This document shows, one piece after another, positions 24,720 through 35,958 of a DNA stretch of 64,000 nt; the first letter of the stretch is position 1, and each line of letters starts with the position of its first letter. The notes under the pieces were generated by a model. The model searched no databases. It was not told the origin of the DNA and saw nothing but the letters and a program-made list of their open reading frames with translations. Source of the DNA: Branchiostoma floridae (lineage: Eukaryota; Chordata; Leptocardii; Amphioxiformes; Branchiostomatidae); assembly GCF_000003815.2 (NCBI RefSeq), contig NC_049985.1, positions 2,922,970 to 2,986,969 on the forward strand, in the 5' to 3' direction. Both the position numbers and the translations under genes were made by a program.

Positions 24720-25830
24720 CGGATGGTTTAGAATGTGATGTACTAGACGTGTCCTTGGAGCTGAATTACTCACGGTTGTGACTCTTAAGAGCACTCTGGC
24801 CACTGTACTCATATGTTATATTGCATTTCATTTCATTTTACATTTCCTGGGAGGTCAGAGCAACATCTGAATGTCTATTCTACAATGTTACAACGTTCTG
24901 TGACAGACATGTCATTGGTACTGAATTACTCATACTCAATGTGCTATACCAGACATGTCCTTGAGACTGAATTACTCATGGTTGTGACTTGCACTCTGGG
25001 CACAATACTCATGAATAAAATCTGATTTTACCTTACTGGATGAGGCACAGTAACATCTAAATGTCTATCATACAGTGTTATTGAATGCTGCACCAGACAT
25101 GTCCTTGGTTCTGAATGAGTCATAGTTCTGGCCTTTGGAGAACTCTGTCCCCAAAACTCATAAATATCATTTTATTCTACATCTGCTGGTAGGTTGGAGC
25201 AACATCTGAATATCAATTGTACAGTGTTATAATGTACTGTACCAGACATGTCCTTGATGATGAATTACACATATTTCTGACCATTAGAGAACTCTGGCCA
25301 CAATACTCATAAATATCATTTCATTTTACATCTCCTTTTAGGTTAGAGCAACATCTGAACTATTGAGCAGTGTTACAATGTGCTGTACCATACATGTCCT
25401 TCGTACTGAATTACTCAATTTTGAGTTCCATTAGAAAACTCCTGCCACAATACCCATGCACTGCATTTCAAGTCATTCTATATCTCCGGGAGGTCAGAGC
25501 AACATCTAAATGCCTATCACAGTGTTACTATGTGCTGTACTAGACATGTCCTTGGAACTGAATTACTCATGATTGTGACTTGCACTCTGGGCACAATACT
25601 CATGAATGAAATTTGATTTTACCTTTCCAAATGGGTCACGGTAACATATACTGAATTACTCATAGTTCTGACCATTAGAAACTCTTAGATATCCTTTTCA
25701 TTATACATCTCCTGGTAAGCCATAGTAACATCTGAATGTCTATTGTACAGTTTTACAATGTGTTGCAGCAGGCATGTCCTTGGCTCTGAATGACTTGTGG
25801 TTGTGACTCATTAGTGAACTCCAGCCACAG
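24720..25830. repeat. ~150-bp tandem array, about 7 diverged units
   Basis: Each unit contains ATGTGCTGTACCAGACATGT or a variant, CTGAATTACTCAT, a CTCTGGCCACAATACTCAT segment and AGCAACATCTGAATGTCTAT. Unit starts lie near 24740, 24900, 25090, 25235, 25385, 25530 and 25765. Divergence between units is high. Confidence 0.85.
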
Positions 25831-26735
25831 TACTTTTAAATAACAGCCCTGTGCAAGATTCAATGAACAGGAGAGTGAGTTCTCCTCTGGAGTTAGAGAT
25901 AATGTGTTCCTATTGCTCTGTGCAGCAGCTGTAACGACAGTTATTTCCATCGCAATTGCCCCCTTGGAAAGGCACTTTGAAGCCGGATCGATGGATGGCA
26001 AGGTAATGTTACAGGTTATCCGGCGTAAAGACTCTCTCCAAGGCTCCTTATCTTCCAGAAGGATTTCCTGTCTTTCTTGATTCAATCAAACTTCTTTTAA
26101 GGAGACAGGAATGCTCAAGAGGTCTAAGCCAGATTGCTTCTTCCCCCCATTTGTATCCATTATGCCAAAAGGGGGCATTTTATTTGAAAACGGAGCAATA
26201 CTCATACCGTGAAAAGGGAAGCCCATGGCTTGATCGTTCCCTCGACTTTGATCTGGGTTTAACTAAGGGTGCAATATTGATCTTAGCAAGTTGCTTTGGT
26301 CTACTTTCTCGCGGGAGGGATACAGTGTGGATCGATGGGAGGTGTTTTCTTTCGCATCTCGGCTGCGCCTTTTATCCCCTGACAAGGCCTTCACTCAAGA
26401 CTGCCGTGTAATGGGTAGTGAAGTACACTCGTTCTCAATCAATAGCAGGGTCACGGGCAGTTTCTGCGCATGGCTATTGATGGACTGGAGCGGAGAGATT
26501 TGGACCAGGAGTTGTAAAAACTTCCTAATTTGTTTTATTACTTCTTAGGGCACCCACTTGCATTACACTCTGTTGACTTGTGAACCTGTTTCACCATCAT
26601 CTCCAGACAACTGAAGTTTAACAGCAATGAAGTGAGAGAAAGTTGAAGGAGTCCAAACTATCTTAGAGGCCACTTTTCATCTTTTTCATCCTTCTTGTAC
26701 CCTTTAAGGGAAGTTACAGTATAAGTCTGTCCATC
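25831..26735. other. unassigned, non-repetitive stretch
   Basis: Less repetitive and with more CpG (about 25950-26400) than its surroundings. Open frames of 85-110 codons on both strands are not recognisable proteins. It could be a regulatory or conserved non-coding segment, but nothing here proves it. Confidence 0.3.
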
Positions 26736-27420
26736 CATGTGTCCTTCATTGATCTTTCTATTGCTCACTCACTCCCTCACTCCATCCTTCCATCCATCCA
26801 CCATCCATACAGCTATTGCTCTATCTCTCACTCCATCCTTTCCCTATCCATTCATCCTCCATTCATCTATCCATTCATCTATTCATTCATTCATTTATCC
26901 ATCCCTCTACTTAACCATTATATCCATCCATCCATCCGTTGCTCTCTCCCTCAGCTATCATTTGCTCCCTCTATCTATCCATGCATCCCTTCCTCCATCC
27001 ATCCAGTACTTTTTATCATGCCCTTTAGATGTAGAAGTTTTCAGTAGCAGTAATTTCACCATCTGTAATGGATCCTATTATGGTCTACTGCCCCAATGTG
27101 TCCATCCATCCATCCATCCATTGCTCCCTCCTTCCCTCCCTCCATCCAGTACTTTTTACTATGCCCTCAAGATGCTGAAATTTTCAGTAGCAGCAATTAT
27201 ACCATCTCTATTATCAGCAACCGCTCAATGTATCCCTCCATCCATCCCTCCCTTCATCCCTCCATCATCAGTAGCTCCTTCTATCCTTTGATCTAACCAT
27301 TGCTCCCTCCATCCATCCATCCAGTTTTTATTATGCCCTTTGGATACAGAAGTTTTCAGTAATAGCAATTTCACCATTTCTAATGGCACCTATTATCGGC
27401 TACCACTCCAATGTGCTGGG
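26736..27420. repeat. (TCCA)n-rich region with a repeated ~95-bp spacer
   Basis: Long imperfect runs of TCCA alternate with a spacer containing TTTTTATYATGCCCT, GAAGTTTTCAGTAGCAG and CACCATCTSTAAT, near 27005, 27155 and 27325. The 184-codon His/Pro/Ser/Ile frame is a translation of the simple repeat and not a gene. Confidence 0.85.
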
Positions 27421-27520
27421 GAGATTTGTATAATGGGTAAAAGGGTCCCTTTAAGTTCGATGACCCATGTAACTGTTATGACCCTAATCCGCGGATCCTG
27501 CCTGTAGACAGTGAAGAAGG

Positions 27521-28160
27521 GTTAGTGTTATAGTTGTAGGAAGTGCTGGTATTACTGCGTAGGACGTTAATGGGGGAAGAATCGCTTTATCAGAGGCAGG
27601 GAGAACAGCCTAATGGGCTGTTAACTCTCACATGTACTGACCAATGCTGCTATGGATACTTTGTAGAACATTCTGGGTCAAGTTGAGCAAAGTTTGGAGG
27701 GAAATAGGAGGAAACAACATGAGATATTCTATTTCTGTCTCTTCTACCGGTACTTGTTTTAATGCAGAAAAAAAGTGGAAGAAGCATTATAGAAACTCAC
27801 ACTTATATATAGCTTGGATGGAAATGGGGGAAAACTACTTGAGATATTCTTTTTCTATTTCTCAACTACCATAGTGTTATAGTTGTAGGAAGTGCTGGTA
27901 TTACTGCGTAGGACGTTAATGGGGAAAGAATCGCTTTATCAGAGGCAGGGAGAACAGCTTAATGGGCTGTTAACTCTCACATGTACTGACCATCGCTGCT
28001 ATGGATACTTTGTAGCACACTCTGGGTGAAGTTGAACAAAGTTTCGAGGGGAAACCTACTTGAGATATTCTTTTTCTGTTTCTCATCTACCTGACAGGTA
28101 TACTTGTTTTAATGCAGAAAAAAAGTGGAGTAAGCATTTAAAAACTCACAGTTATATCTA
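27521..28160. repeat. ~350-bp direct duplication
   Basis: TAGTGTTATAGTTGTAGGAA through ATTACTGCGTAGGACGTTAA and GAGAACAGCYTAATGGGCTG to TGCTATGGATACTTTGTAG recur at 27521 and 27871 almost unchanged. The right halves are more diverged. Confidence 0.9.
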
Positions 28161-28184
28161 GACAGGACTAATTCATGGGGAAAG

Positions 28185-28765
28185 AGACACAATCTTGAAA
28201 AAATTCAAACCCTAGTACAGAGAGTTAAACAAAACATATAGTACCAGCAGTCTTCTTTTAGACTTAATATATGCAATAACACTCATTTATTTTCCAGATA
28301 TATAGTGTAGTTAAAATCCCTATTGAAATCTAAATAAAACATACAAGGTACATGGACAGCAGTTTATATTGTAGGGATGCGAAAGACACACTTCTGCAAA
28401 TATAAAACTACAGTAAAGAGAGTTAACCAAAACATGTGGTACCAAAAACAAAATGAAATTGTTCACCAGGGACATTCCTCTAAAATTTACATTCTGAATG
28501 CAACAACTCTTTGTAAGTTTGTTTTCTGAATATACTTCATAGTTTAACTGACGCCCCTATTGAGACCTAAATACAACATACATGAACTATTGTAAAGAGA
28601 GTTAACCAAAATGTGTGGTACCAAAAAGAGTGAGACTGTACACCAGTGGCATTCTTCTAAACTTCAATATGCAATAACTCTTTGGAAGTTTGTTTCAAAA
28701 TATACAAAAAATTAACTGCAGCCCCTATTGAGAGCTAAATGCAGCATACATGAACTGCAGTTTAT
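28185..28765. repeat. ~185-195-bp tandem repeat, 3 units
   Basis: AAAGAGAGTTAACCAAAAYRTGTGGTACC (with variation) occurs near 28220, 28415 and 28595. Each is followed by CAATAACTCTTTG-like and GCCCCTATTGAGA-like segments. Confidence 0.8.
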
Positions 28766-29985
28766 TGTTGTTTCCCCTGGAAACGCACTAATGGACCCGG
28801 GAGCTTACTGCGTAAACTTATTCATGGATGCTGTAAAAGCATGAAAATGGAGGATCGTAAAGACATTATGAATAAAGTATACATGTTTTACTTCCAGTCA
28901 TCATGAGAGTCAATAGTGCATGCGAAAAGCAATTACTTCCGGGATGATTGTCATGCAAGGTTGTAAAATTTCATATAGATTTTCATGGGTTTGGAAACAT
29001 TTTTTGTCTTGAAAAAGACTTTTCTTATTCTTGAAGCCCTGAAAAAGAATGTCATCCTAAACTGTGTGTCATGGCTGATAATTTGGGTTTTAATACTCAG
29101 AATGTAGTACACATATGATAAGATATTGGGTAATAAGTATTCCTTTCACTTTTGTCATGAAAACTAGCGGTGCGTGTCAGGTGATCACTTTCGCTTTGAT
29201 TGCCTTCAATCAGTTTCCTGGAAGCCATAACCCATAAAGCTACATTTTAAAAACGTAATTTGGGCCCATCAGTTTGAACATCAATACCTTCTGTATGGCT
29301 CAATCTTAATGGAAATATCTACCTAACACACCACTTGGGGCTGTCTATATACTGCTGAGTGGACAATGAGCAACCAAATATATACATGCTGTTGTTTTTT
29401 AAACAAAATTGTTCAAAGCAAGGTCACTAGACCACTTCAAAGCAATGAACTAAGAAGTTGAAAATGTGCACTGTGCACAGAGATAGCGGTGGACATTTGT
29501 TTTGAAGGCTGATAAGTTGTAGACAGGAGGGAAACTGTTGTATTGACAATTATCAGTGGTCAATATGGACAAAGTTTGAATCTTTTTACGTTTTGGACGT
29601 TTTGTTGTCTTTGAAATCATCCATTCATACTTTTGTATTTTCCAATTATAGAATCAAGAGCCACACAAATCAGATTTCAGTTGCTCAAAGGTTACAAAGG
29701 GATTGCCATCTAGTGAAAAGGGGTCTAAATGACTGAAACACAGTTAGCAAAGTTAGTCATGGCTCTAAAATTCTCCATAAAGTTTTCTAAGTGTAGAAAG
29801 TGCCTATTAGAGCCATTGTCAAAGTTTCAAAGTCAACCCTTTTTTAGGGGCTAATAGAGGGTTACAAAGATATTACTGTATGCAACTTCAACTGTAACAT
29901 TGTATAGTTGAATTTGTATATGTTATGTTGTTGCTGTTGAAGTGCAAAACAAAGTTACAAGTTGTTCAATATTGTCTCTCCTCAG
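28766..29985. other. no feature seen, ends in a splice-acceptor-like tract
   Basis: AT-rich. The last 30 bases (TTGTTCAATATTGTCTCTCC then TCAG) resemble a branch/polypyrimidine/AG acceptor for the exon candidate that follows. Confidence 0.4.
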
Positions 29986-30066
29986 GTGTTCAGCTGGAAG
30001 ACAAAGCCTGTGATGATCAGAAGATTCTTCAAGAAAATAACCAACTGGTACAAAGATTACTTTTTC
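29986..30066 (+). other. candidate internal coding exon, coiled-coil-like
   Basis: A pyrimidine-rich tract ending in CTCAG precedes base 29986 and a strong donor, GTGAGT, follows at 30067. The 81 bases are open with phase 1 at both ends, so the exon could be skipped or duplicated without changing frame. The translation (QLEDKACDDQKILQENNQLV then QRLLF) is charged with regularly spaced Leu/Val, as in coiled coils. I do not recognise the protein and found no partner exons, so the host gene remains unknown. A second frame is also open over the same bases. Confidence 0.42.
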
Positions 30067-30224
30067 GTGAGTATCAATCTTTGTCTATCTATTGGTTTGG
30101 CTCATGGCATGCACATCCAGGGCTGCCCAACTAGCCTGTGGCTATCACAAAGGGCTAGCCCTGCTGACAGAGATACTTTAAAAAGAATTTAGGTTTTTAC
30201 ATGGGTAGAATAAAGTTGCCCCTA

Positions 30225-30492
30225 CAGCTGTAACAGATGCTTAGGAATGGCGCCCATCTCCATTTCTGTAGCCCTTGGGCCACACATTTGTGCAAGCCAC
30301 TACAGCAGGGGGCTAGTCTGCTGGTAGTTATGTGTGTTTAACTCCCATACTCTTCCTTATTAGTGCTGAGTGATAAGCAGAGAAAGCAGCATGTAGGATT
30401 TTCAAAGCCTTTGGTATACATATGACTCGGTTGGGGTTCAAACTCTACCAAATGCAAGGCAAACACTCTACACACTCAGCCATTGGATCAAT
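30225..30492 (-). repeat. tRNA-derived SINE, minus strand
   Basis: Read on the minus strand, TGGCTGAGTGTGTAGAGTG (A-box region) is followed by GAGTTTGAACCCC (B-box-like), and then a body that matches the remnants at 1139-1530 and 10425-10545. It is head-to-head with the plus-strand SINE that starts just to the right. Confidence 0.65.
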
Positions 30493-30494
30493 GA

Positions 30495-30775
30495 CAATAT
30501 TCATAGGGTCATTTGCATAACTGCAGGGTGTTTGGCCCAAAATCCAGAGGTTCTGTGATCAAATCCTGTTATGCTACAATCAATGTATCAATCCTGTGCC
30601 CTTGGGAAAGGCACTTTACACAACTTTCCGCTCACTCTACCCAGGTGTCAAAGTGGGTACCTGACTCAAGTTCAGAAGGTAAAAGGCAGTGGAAGGAGAG
30701 AGATGGGCTCCACCTTCCAACACCGAGCCCTAGACACAGTGGATAACAACCCACGGCCTTGAAAATAACCTTTAC
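30495..30775 (+). repeat. SINE, plus strand
   Basis: Carries the CCCTTGGGAAAGGCACTTTA core, CACTCTACCCAGGTGTCAAA, GTGGGTACCTGACTC and the 3' part CTAGACACAGTGGATAACAA and GGCCTTGAAAA. It shares the core with the 9-10 kb SINEs but has a different 3' body. The 3' part is the seed of the array that follows. Confidence 0.7.
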
Positions 30776-32060
30776 CTTCATCCTTCTTGCATTACCTTCA
30801 AGATGTAAGAGCAGAGACCCTGCGTGTTCCTCAGTCTTATGAGTAGTAATTTGTCATGAGGATAGCGTAAGGAAGACAAGCGTCAAAAGGCGGTGGAACT
30901 AGAGAGTTCGTTGGGCTCTCCCAATAATTTCTCGTGAGGACAGCGAAGTGGAGGGTTTGGCTCTACCTCCCAATAATGTGCCCTAGACACAGTGGATAAC
31001 AACCCACTTCAACTATGACCCTGAAAAGCCTACTGGACTCCCTTTACCTTTATCTTTATCCCCTTTAGATGTCATTCACCCAACTACAAGATGTAAGAGA
31101 GGAGATCCTATGTCTTCCTCAGTCTTATGAGCGGTAATTTCTCGTGAGGATAGCGTAAGGAAGACAAGCGTCAAAAGGCGGTGGAACTAGAGAGTTGGGC
31201 TCTGCCTCCCAATAATGTGCCCTTAACGCAGTGGATAACAACAAACTGCCCATACGGCCTTGAAAAGGCTATGAAACTACCTTTAAGTTAACCTTAAGTT
31301 ACCTTTATCCAGCTTGCATTTCATTCAAGATCTAAGAGAGGAGATCCTGGGTCTTCCTCTGTCTTATGAACAGTAATTTCTCGGGAGGATAGCAAAGTGG
31401 AGGGTTGGGCTCTGCCTCCCAGTAATGTGCCCGAGACACAGTGGATAACAATCCACTTCAACTATGGCCCTGAAAAGGCTACTGCACTCCTTTTACCTTA
31501 ACCTTATCCCCTTTGCATTTCATTCACCCAGCTACAAGACTTAAGAGTGGAGATTCTGTGTCTTCTTCAGTCTTATGAACAGTAATTTCTCGTGAGGATA
31601 ACGTAAGAAAGACAAGCGTCAAAAGGCGGTGGAACTAGAAAGTTTGGCTCTGCCTCCCAATAATGTGCCCTTAACACAGTGGATAACAACCCACTGCACC
31701 TACATTGTACGTCCTTGAAAAGGCTATGAGACTACTTTAACCATTACCTTTGTCCTCCTTGCATTTCCTTCAAGATCTAAGAGTAAAGATCCTGCGTCTT
31801 CCTCTGTCTTATGATCGGTAATTTTTCGGGAGGATAGCAAAGTGGAGGGTTTGGCTCTGCCTCCCAATAATGTGCCCTAGACACAGTGGATAACAACCCA
31901 CTTCACCTTCGGCCTTGAAAAGGCTACTGCACTCCCCTTACCTTTAACTTTATCTCCTTTGCATGTCATTCACCCAGCTACAAGATTTAACAGTGGAGAT
32001 CCTGTATCTTCCTCAGTCTTATGAACAGTAATTTCTCGTGAGAATAGCAAAGGGAAGACA
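30776..32060. repeat. SINE-derived array with alternating units
   Basis: TAATTTCTCGTGAGGATAGC or variants start units at about 30846, 31133, 31373, 31580, 31818 and 32028. Spacings from 31133 are about 240, 207, 238 and 210, so two unit types alternate with a combined period of about 448 bp. Type A has AAGACAAGCGTCAAAAGGCG, type B has AGCAAAGTGGAGGG. Both end in the SINE 3' sequence CACAGTGGATAACAAC. Confidence 0.88.
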
Positions 32061-32099
32061 AGATAAATCACGTCACAGCGGGGAGGACAGAGAGAATTT

Positions 32100-32640
32100 C
32101 AGCGCCCCCTCAGGTCACAATTATCCCGATCTCACACGTTCCCGAGATCAGCAGGAAAAGAACTCCTGTCATTTTTGATACTGTCTAACTTCTTGGGTCT
32201 TGCCATCCCCTTACAAGTTTGCTATTCGTGAGGGTCGGCTGTGTCCTGTAAGACTTGGCGTCCTGCAGGTGCAAATGGTGAAGGGTGAATCAGTTGGGGC
32301 TGATAATAACCTTCTCCTTCAATGTGCGCGTCTAACTTCATAAAGCTGAAGACTCTAGACGCAGATTTGGGACGAGGGTCTATGGTTTGGCGATGGTTCT
32401 TTTACTTTGATGTAAAACCATCACCAAATGAACGAATAACAGTTGCTAGTGTTTGTTTCAGTTATCCCGATCTCACACGTTCCCGAGATCAGCTGGAAAA
32501 GAACTCCTGTCATCTTTGACACGGTCTAACTTCTCAGGTCTTATAAGTTTGTTATTAGTGAGGATCGGTTATGTCCTGAAAGACTTGGAGTCATGCCAGA
32601 CTTTCCTACCAAATGCAAATGATGAAGAGTAAGGAGTTGA
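32100..32640. repeat. partial direct duplication, offset ~343 bp
   Basis: TATCCCGATCTCACACGTTC through CCGAGATCAGC, GGAAAAGAACTCCTGTCAT and GTCCTGWAAGACTTGG occur at about 32121-32265 and 32463-32595. The unique DNA between includes a short palindromic stretch near 32380-32425 (TGGCGATGGTTCTTTTACTT and AAACCATCACCA). Confidence 0.8.
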
Positions 32641-34725
32641 ATGAATAACAATTGATAGTGTCATGGTCACTTACAACAGGTCCTGTGTACTGAACTGAAC
32701 TGAACTGTGTTTTTTTAGTGATATACATGTATGATCTGAACCTGAGAACTTATGTAACTCTTTCACAAGTTTCAGTATCCAAGTTGCAAGCAGCCTGGTA
32801 ATCTGTAACATGTAAATGAAAAATAACCTCCGAATCTAAAAACAAAAATCAGACTGGTGTAAAATTGAAGGACTTTTGCAATGACAAAGGCCATTACTGT
32901 GGCTGGGTTATCACTTTATTGAGTGTGGCATGAGGAATGGCAGGGATTTGACACGTCAATCCCAGAAACAGTTGTAATGGTCGTGCAATTCTCAGTTGGT
33001 GCCTCCCAGATCAGACAGCACTACACTCTAACAGACATGACCATGACATTGAACTGAGCAGGTTTACAGTCATGATGTTGGAGGGGTGATTTAGCTGCTT
33101 TAACTGTATGCTAGAAAAAGGCATAGAATGACCACGGAGGTTTTAGAACCTCCTTGGAATGACAAAGTCAATTTCAAAGTAAAAGCAGATGTAAAGAAGA
33201 AAAATGAAGAAGCCATTATATACCATATTCTGTATGTTCTTCAATCAGTCATTTGCTCAACTTTCCTGACCACATACAAAGTGAACTTCAGAAGGCAACA
33301 TGTTTTTTTTTTTTTGTCCACACTTTTTTTATTTGCAAGGTTGCATCAGTTTGGGATTCCCAATGATCCATATAACCCAATCAACATGACCTTAACATGG
33401 CCTAACTGGTATCTGCTGCAGTACTCCCTTTTACTGGTAGGTGGCACATCACACAATTTACTTGGACTATCCCATTCTCTTCCTTGCCACACTGTAGGGT
33501 ATCGAAGTAAAAGCGATATTTGTGATATCATCATCGTAAACATCCCGCATGAATCTTTTGTTTATGGTACAACACAGTGAAGTATTTTGAGATAAAATCA
33601 GGGAAGGGCAGAAGTTCCGTGTCTGGAGTCTGGGCCGTTTCCACGTCCCCCATGTCTGCAAGTGTTTTCCTGTTTACAGTAAACAAACGCATAACAAAAT
33701 ATGTTTACTGCAAACAAATAAGTATGTAAATAAGTAACCTGCATCTAGTGTGCTTGGTCCAGTCATTACCGACCTTGTGTCATTTACTGTTAGTAACAAA
33801 TAAGCAAGCATAGGTCACCATAATAGACTTAATAATTGTTAATTTGGCTCTAAGTGAAAAACATAGTCATTGTCTAAAGTCAAGTCTTTCTATGCAACTG
33901 GATGTTCCATACAATTCATTGATCAAACTACATGTAAACAACTATAGACTGAAGTTGTTTTCAAATATCACTTTTTGTCTGTCCTTGTTGTTGGTTGGGA
34001 TGACAACTGGCAGTATAGCGGAGTCTTACACCTGTTTTGCTGCCCCTTTCATCCTGCATGAAAAATGCAAAATGTAAATAAACAAACAAAAGAGTGCATG
34101 GTGGACGGTAGAATGTTTGACTTTGAGCCACCTGCACCTGCTGTGTACAACAGAAAAATTTTGAAAACTGTACAACATCATAGTTGTAGTTCCTTCTGAT
34201 TTGAGTTATGACTCAATGGTAGGCATTTTATCTGAAAAGAATTTGCTCAATTTGCTGCTCAACACTCGAGATGGACGCCGTGTTGGACGGATACCTATTA
34301 GTAATTTGCCGCTGATGCCAGGGACTGACATAACAATTACAAAATAAATCTCAAAATTTTAGTAAACAGATTCCAACCCAGAACTTTAGGGTTGGCCCAA
34401 CTTGCCCCTATTTAAATTAACGAAAAGTAGAGTGACATTTATATGGTCAACTACAAACCACAAAATAGAAAAATAAATCTATCTTTAAAATTCTACTTAC
34501 TAAGCAATAAAGGCTAACAAGAGTAAATTCTGTTGAAAAGTACATTTTGTACACAGCTTCTGGCATTTCTAGGTCACCTTACATATGAGGTCGGTGAACG
34601 TGCTACATGTGTGTCGCCAAATTTTCACGTTTTTCCATGTTTTTAAGTCATTTTTATAAATCTTCTGTCCTTTACGTCCCTAATCGTCGCTCAGTAGCAG
34701 ACAATGTGGCTACCGGGTCCTGCTG
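32641..34725. other. no gene recognised
   Basis: A 150-codon open frame at 33128-33580 is interrupted by a T-rich stretch and has no family resemblance. Nothing else stands out. Confidence 0.4.
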
Positions 34726-34734
34726 GAGTAATTG

Positions 34735-34946
34735 GATGGGTTTGACTCGCCGGCATTTGAATGTCAGCAGTCTGTGTAGTGATAAAAAGCACAGGAAACG
34801 GCCATTCCTCAAATTATTCCAAAAGTGCGCTGTCTCACAGTAAAGTAGCACAGTAGAAGCCAGTTATTCGCACAACAGTTAATCGCACCGCACACACACT
34901 TAATTGCAAACACACATTTGAATGTCAGCAGTCTGTATAGTGATGC
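34735..34946. repeat. host repeat, copy A and left part of copy B
   Basis: TTTGACTCGCCGGCATTTGA and ATGTCAGCAGTCTGTRTAGT begin copy A at about 34740. It runs through GGCCATTCCTCAAATTATTC to a partial MITE end (CAGTAGAAGCCAGTTATTCG, from 34851). At 34915 a second copy starts and is interrupted after TAGTGAT by the retroelement. The right part of that copy resumes at about 37571. Confidence 0.75.
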
Positions 34947-35958
34947 GCCGAATCATCGCTATTGTGTCAAACTCTATACCCAACCAGGTCATAAAAGTCG
35001 TCGGGGGAACGGCCTTCTTTGGGGCTTCTTCCAGCCCTAATGTAAACAACGTGTCTTGTAGACTGGCAAAAGCCGCCGGCGCGAGGGAGGGGGTCTCTGC
35101 CCCACCAAAGTCGTCAAGGTAATTAGTAACAGAATGGCCTTTTGTCGTTTCTATAAAAGTCACGGCGTTCGTTGTGGATTGACAGAACAAACTTGAAGAT
35201 CTCAACCCGAACGCGGCCTTAGTATCAACGTAATATTTGTCTCGCCAGGTATAACATAAGAAAGGATAATCTGCGGGATCGACTGGCAATTGTCTGTACG
35301 CCCTACTGAGATCAGTCTTGTACAGGAGACAACCCCTACCCTTGTCCAAGATCATGTCCGTCAGCGTATCTACCGAAGGATAAACTAAAGTGACAGGCTC
35401 CCCTAGAAAGGTATCTTTAGGTATAGCATCGTTAACCGAGTGACCGGGGGGAAAACTAAAGTCAACAACCAGCCGGCGCTGCTCACTGTCACGCTTGGGT
35501 ACGGTTTGTAATGGCACCGGGAACACGGAAAATGGGAAAGGATTTTGATCAAAGGGCCCAGCCAAGGCGCCATGTTGCAGTTCAGTCCGAATAAATACAT
35601 CCACGTGATCAGGGAAAGCTTTGGCGGAGTAGTGATTGTCGTGTGAAAAGTGCACAGGCGGAGAGTACAGAGAACGGTCTAAATTAATCGGCCACCCGAA
35701 TTCCAGAAAGTCCACGATATGTGCATTGTCATAATCCTGAAGAAGTGTTCGCCACGCAGGAATGTTCAAGTTCGATTTTACCGGGATGCGGGCACCCATA
35801 TAATTAGGCACCCCGGTACTAGCCACTGCGTTATACAAACTAATAAGGTCGTCCCCCGGCAACACCGGGACCGGGCTGTGAATTGACGCCGTCACCGGGG
35901 GCGTCACGAAAGGACTTGTCGTTATAGCGGCAGTCGGCCTTCGGGTGTTTGGCTTCAA
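34900..35958 (-). pseudogene. DIRS/Ngaro-like reverse transcriptase, C-terminally truncated
   Basis: A 352-codon frame. An N-terminal segment with NIPAWRTLLQDYDN and FLEFGWPINLD, then the RT core: motif A KTDLSRAYRQ (catalytic Asp at residue 216), motif B AFGLRSSSLF, motif C YLDDF (residues 280-284, both Asp present) and the following WLGIEFD segment. These are features of DIRS-order polymerases. After about residue 337 the frame runs into host repeat sequence, so RNase H and tyrosine recombinase are missing and the element cannot complete its cycle. The frame overlaps the gag frame by 119 bp in a different (+1) phase, suggesting frameshifting, reinitiation or splicing in the parent element. 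Confidence 0.83.

Noticed and set aside
26737-27296. Long open frames rich in His, Pro, Ser and Ile
   Set aside because: All three frames are open because the DNA is an imperfect (TCCA)n repeat; there is no other protein feature.
33128-33580. 150-codon open frame
   Set aside because: It contains a run of Phe from a T tract, has no recognisable domain and shows no splice or start context.
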